Source: Phycisphaerae bacterium
Lineage (GTDB): Bacteria; Planctomycetota; Phycisphaerae; Sedimentisphaerales; Anaerohalosphaeraceae
NCBI GenBank assembly: GCA_007121565.1
Contig: SKKI01000236.1
Span: 1 to 7,953 of the forward strand
DNA: 7,953 nt
Direction: 5' to 3'
The position numbers and the translations under genes were made by a program. Below are positions 5,399 through 7,953 of this stretch, in pieces. The notes under the pieces are model-generated. The model did not search any database. It had not been told where the DNA came from and saw only the letters and a list, made by a program, of their open reading frames with translations. Position 1 is the stretch's first letter. Each line of letters begins with the position of its first letter.

Positions 5399-5914
5399 AT
5401 GTTGTGTCAGGCGTGTAAAGAGCATACGGCGACGATCCATCTGACCGAGATTCGCAACGGCCAGCGGGCCGAGACGCATTTGTGTCAGGAATGCGCCCAC
5501 CAGCAGGGGCTGGCGGTCAAGGCCCAGATTCCGCTCAATGAGCTGCTCAGTACCCTGCTGAGCGTCCAGCCCGAAGCGGGACAGGATCAAGAGAAGCTTG
5601 CGGCCCAGATGGAGGCCAGGACCTGTCCGGATTGCGGGATGACGCTTAAGCGCTTTGCCAAAGAGAGCCAGCTGGGCTGTCCGCACGATTATACGGTCTT
5701 TAAAGACCAGCTTTTGCCTTTGATTGAGCGCAGCCACAACGGCAAGAGCCGGCATTGCGGCAAAGTGCCGACGCATTTGCCCAAGGCCGAAAAACAGGAC
5801 ATTGTGCTGCGCCGGCTCAAGCAGCAGCTCGACGAGGCCGTTGGCCAGGAAGATTACGAACGGGCGGCCCGTCTTCGCGATGAAATCAAACAACAACAGG
5901 AGCCAACGTCCTGA
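5399..5914 (+). CDS. mcsA: McsA-like zinc-finger/UVR-domain protein, activator of the arginine kinase
   Basis: McsA binds and activates McsB. The 171 aa protein begins with Cys pairs C3-x2-C6 and C29-x2-C32, has a linker, then C76-x2-C79 and C94. The partner of C94 expected in a fourth CxxC is Asp97 (LGCPHDYTVF), a variant I believe is common outside the Firmicutes. HCGKVP (119-124) precedes the UVR domain (about 132-166, with LKQQLDEAVGQEDYERAARL), the helical hairpin also found in UvrB, UvrC and ClpC. B. subtilis McsA is about 185 aa, so this is close to full length. GAGGA at 5388-5392, 6 nt before the ATG, fixes the start. mcsB follows after 24 bp, which strongly supports the assignment. 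ctsR and clpC are not in the window. Confidence 0.9.
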   Translation: MLCQACKEHTATIHLTEIRNGQRAETHLCQECAHQQGLAVKAQIPLNELLSTLLSVQPEAGQDQEKLAAQMEARTCPDCGMTLKRFAKESQLGCPHDYTVFKDQLLPLIERSHNGKSRHCGKVPTHLPKAEKQDIVLRRLKQQLDEAVGQEDYERAARLRDEIKQQQEPTS

Positions 5915-5938
5915 GCGGCGTCAGGAGAAATAAATCGT

Positions 5939-6997
5939 ATGAAGCCGGCTGATTTATGCAAGGCGTCCAGTGCGTGGTTTGGCCAGGGACGCGGGTTGTT
6001 TTCCGATGTGGTGATCTCATCGCGCATTCGCCTTGCGCGCAACGCGGCCGGCTTTGCGTTTGTGCCGTGCCTTGGGGCCGACGAAAAGCAAACGGTGCTG
6101 GACACATTTAAGACAGCGCTGCTGGGTATTGAGCTGGAAGGCGAAATCTTTTTTATTGACGTTGCCCAGGTCTCGCCGGTGGAGCGCGAGCTGCTGGTCG
6201 AGCGGCATCTGATCACGCGGCGACAGGCCAACGGGCAAGGCCCCCGCGGCGTGATTGTCGCCTATGGCGAGGCGTTCGCGGCGATGATCAACGAAGAAGA
6301 CCACCTGCGGATGCAGGTGCTGGCGCCGGGGCTGGATCTGCATTCCTGCTGGGAGCGCATCAATCGCATCGACGATAAAATCGAAGCGCAGGTTCGGTAC
6401 GCCTTTGACCGGCGATACGGCTATATGACCGCTTGTCCGACAAACCTGGGCACCGGCATACGCGTCTCGGTGATGCTGCACCTGCCGGCGCTGAAAATGA
6501 CCGGCCAGATCGAGAAGGTGCTGGCCGCGGCGCGCGACTGTGATCTGGCCGTCCGCGGCCTGTTCGGCGAGGGCACCGAGGCAATCGGGGACTTGTTTCA
6601 ATTGTCCAACCAGGTCACGCTTGGCGTCAGCGAGGCCCGGGTGGTTGATGATTTTGTCACCCGGATCGTGCCCAAGATTGCTGCCTACGAACTGGAGGCG
6701 CGCAAGGCGCTGCTGGCCGAGCGGCCGCAGACGCTTGATGATAAGATTCAGCGGGCGTTGGGTGTGCTGCGAAACGCCTGCCTGGTCAGCTCGCAGGAGG
6801 CGCTCTTTTTGCTGAGCAACGTCCGGCTGGGCGTCAATCTCGGACGCATTGAAAAGCTTGACTTGGCCACGGTCAACGAGCTGTTTATGCTGACCCAGCC
6901 GGCTCACTTGCAGCTTCGGGCCGGGCGAATGCTCGACGCCGAGCAGCGCGACAGCCTGCGCGCCCAGATTCTGCGCTCGCGTCTGTGTGTTAATTGA
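5939..6997 (+). CDS. mcsB: Protein arginine kinase McsB
   Basis: McsB transfers phosphate from ATP to arginine side chains of proteins; in B. subtilis the mark targets misfolded proteins and CtsR to ClpCP. The 352 aa protein (about 363 in B. subtilis) has the phosphagen-kinase catalytic domain. SSRIRLARN (27-35) holds the ATP-phosphate arginines and INEEDHLRMQ (117-126) the acidic residue E120. TACPTNLGTG (164-173) has the active-site Cys C166, and RGLFGEGTEA (206-215) has R206 and E211. Near the C-terminus RDSLRA (337-342) matches the RDxxRA phospho-arginine-binding motif that activates McsB, at the position I recall for the B. subtilis enzyme. Nothing essential is missing, so activity is likely. 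AGGAG (5923-5927) lies 11 nt before the ATG. It is the second gene of the mcsAB operon. No hairpin terminator follows except the repeat at 7019-7066. Confidence 0.95.
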   Translation: MKPADLCKASSAWFGQGRGLFSDVVISSRIRLARNAAGFAFVPCLGADEKQTVLDTFKTALLGIELEGEIFFIDVAQVSPVERELLVERHLITRRQANGQGPRGVIVAYGEAFAAMINEEDHLRMQVLAPGLDLHSCWERINRIDDKIEAQVRYAFDRRYGYMTACPTNLGTGIRVSVMLHLPALKMTGQIEKVLAAARDCDLAVRGLFGEGTEAIGDLFQLSNQVTLGVSEARVVDDFVTRIVPKIAAYELEARKALLAERPQTLDDKIQRALGVLRNACLVSSQEALFLLSNVRLGVNLGRIEKLDLATVNELFMLTQPAHLQLRAGRMLDAEQRDSLRAQILRSRLCVN

Positions 6998-7018
6998 ATC
7001 GCATAGGAATTTGTATTT

Positions 7019-7066
7019 GTAGCACGGCCATCCTGGCCGTGTACACGGGCTGGAAGCCCGTGCTAC
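7019..7066. repeat. REP-like intergenic element with two nested hairpins
   Basis: The unit is bounded by GTAGCAC (7019-7025) and its inverse GTGCTAC (7060-7066). Inside are two perfect 8-bp hairpins with 3-nt loops. CACGGCCA (7023-7030) pairs with TGGCCGTG (7034-7041), and CACGGGCT (7044-7051) pairs with AGCCCGTG (7055-7062). They are joined by TA. The two hairpins are near copies of each other, and the ends could pair to make a cruciform-like shape. It resembles short palindromic repeats that I recall scattered in intergenic DNA of planctomycetes and some other phyla. It lies 22 bp after mcsB and may also act as a transcript 3' end, although no T tract follows. Confidence 0.8.
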
Positions 7067-7127
7067 CTGATCCAGCGTCAATGCGTGGGCGCTGACGCCG
7101 GTAGTGCCACTGTTTTTCTGTACAGCG

Positions 7128-7953
7128 ATGAAGGCCAAAACATCGAAATCACACCACACGATCGACTGGACAGAGCTTTCCGACAGGGAGCTTCTGGCGA
7201 TGCGCGTGCGCGATCTGCCCGTGCGGATTGCCGGCTCGGTGTTGGAAGGGCGTATTGAGCAGTTGTATGATGAGCTGGCCCAAAAAGGGCTTGGCTTTCG
7301 TCCTCCGTGCTATTTGGCCGATGAGTGGCTTTGCCCGGACAAGGTGCCGATCATCGGCATTCCGTTTTGCCTGGCGCACCGCCGCCTGACCGAGCTGGAG
7401 CAGAAGATGATGCTCGAGGCCGAAGGGGCCGCCGAGCATAGCTGTATGAAGCTTTTGCGGCACGAGTGCGGCCATGCGATAAATTATGCCTACCGGCTTT
7501 ATAAACGCACCCGCTGGCGCGAGCTGTTTGGTCCGTTCGGCGCGCCCTACGGCAACTCTTACAGCTTTCGTCCCTACTCACGCCGGTATGTGGTGCATCT
7601 GTCGGATTATTACGCCCAGTCGCATCCGGATGAGGATTTTGCCGAGACGTTTGCGGTCTGGCTCGATCCGGCTGCCGACTGGCGCGAAAAATACCGCGAC
7701 TGGCCGGTGCTCAAAAAGCTACTGTATGTCGATACGCTGATGCACAAAATCGGCGACACCGAGCCGCCGGTCCAGCCGGACCGCAATCCGCCTTGGTCGG
7801 CCGGGCGAATGACCTCGACGCTGCAGGCCTATTATGACCGCAAACGCAAGGCCCTCGGTGCCGATTTTTACGGCTATTACGACACCTATCTGAATCAGTT
7901 GTTCAAGACCGAAAAACACAGCCCCGCCGATGTGCCCGCCGCCGGCCTGATGC
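7128..7953 (+). CDS. Putative zinc metallopeptidase, uncharacterised family (3' end cut by window)
   Basis: The frame is open from ATG 7128 through the window edge (275 codons seen). It carries a zincin site: LLRHECGHAINYAYRL (109-124) with H112, E113 and H116, and SHPDEDFAETFAVWL (165-179), whose E173 is a good candidate third zinc ligand as in gluzincins. Other conserved-looking blocks are FRPPCYLADEWLCPD (57-71), PFCLAH (79-84), RPYSRRYVVHL (148-158) and WPVLKKLLYVDTLM (192-205). I recall a conserved bacterial family of putative zinc-binding metallopeptidases with this exact arrangement, often beside an ATP-grasp ligase gene, but no function is established to my knowledge. There is no signal peptide, so it is probably cytosolic. 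No Shine-Dalgarno is visible before 7128; an upstream GTG at 7104 is less likely. It lies 61 bp after the REP-like repeat and probably begins a new unit. Confidence 0.8.
   Translation, partial: MKAKTSKSHHTIDWTELSDRELLAMRVRDLPVRIAGSVLEGRIEQLYDELAQKGLGFRPPCYLADEWLCPDKVPIIGIPFCLAHRRLTELEQKMMLEAEGAAEHSCMKLLRHECGHAINYAYRLYKRTRWRELFGPFGAPYGNSYSFRPYSRRYVVHLSDYYAQSHPDEDFAETFAVWLDPAADWREKYRDWPVLKKLLYVDTLMHKIGDTEPPVQPDRNPPWSAGRMTSTLQAYYDRKRKALGADFYGYYDTYLNQLFKTEKHSPADVPAAGLM

Noticed and set aside
5201..5896. 231-codon minus-strand frame opposite mcsA
   Set aside because: It overlaps the mcsA promoter and gene and shows no domain features. Shadow frame.
6017..7159. Long open frame of 380 codons on the minus strand opposite mcsB
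   Set aside because: It mirrors the codon pattern of the certain mcsB gene, crosses the REP-like repeat and has no recognisable domain. It is an antisense artefact of GC-biased third positions.
1..7953. CRISPR array, tRNA, rRNA, insertion sequence, phage or toxin-antitoxin genes
   Set aside because: No regularly spaced repeats, cloverleaf, transposase motif or paired toxin-like frames were seen. The window is mostly ordinary chromosomal genes.

Overview
This window looks like chromosomal DNA from a free-living bacterium, most likely of the Planctomycetota (Phycisphaerae-like) or a neighbouring lineage. That placement is an inference. It rests on three things: a moderately GC-rich genome with Shine-Dalgarno sequences; an mcsA-mcsB pair without the Firmicutes ctsR or clpC genes beside it; and a GTAGCAC...GTGCTAC double-hairpin intergenic repeat of a kind I associate with planctomycetes and similar phyla. 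There is no rRNA, tRNA, CRISPR array, phage gene or insertion sequence.

Left part (1-2424). A minus-strand ferritin-like (COQ7-type) gene runs off the left edge. It diverges from a plus-strand FMN-binding split-barrel (PNPOx-like) gene that has a good promoter with repeats around it. Next come a small orphan helical protein of 82 aa and a glyoxalase II-like metallo-beta-lactamase-fold hydrolase. The hydrolase converges on a minus-strand gene for a 99 aa single-span membrane protein, and a strong two-way terminator hairpin lies between them.

Middle part (2425-5258). A minus-strand unit encodes a DegT/DnrJ/EryC1/StrS sugar aminotransferase. It is followed 14 bp later by a flavodoxin-family oxidoreductase gene that has lost its middle and gone out of frame, so it is a clear pseudogene. 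Divergent from the aminotransferase lies coaD (phosphopantetheine adenylyltransferase, coenzyme A synthesis). Behind coaD, after a 14-bp tandem AT repeat, comes a short 6-pyruvoyl-tetrahydropterin synthase/QueD homologue that keeps the zinc histidines but lacks the usual catalytic Cys and His.

Right part (5259-7953). mcsA (zinc/UVR-domain activator) and mcsB (protein arginine kinase) form a two-gene operon. McsB retains the ATP-binding arginines, catalytic acidic residues, active-site Cys and the RDxxRA phospho-arginine sensor motif, so arginine phosphorylation should work in this organism. A 48-bp double-hairpin repeat separates mcsB from the start of an uncharacterised zinc metallopeptidase (HECGH plus downstream DFAETFA), which is cut by the right edge.

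I found no complete new multi-gene system. The most interesting items are the McsAB pair in its non-Firmicutes setting, the uncharacterised metallopeptidase, the atypical QueD homologue, the deletion pseudogene and the repeat element.
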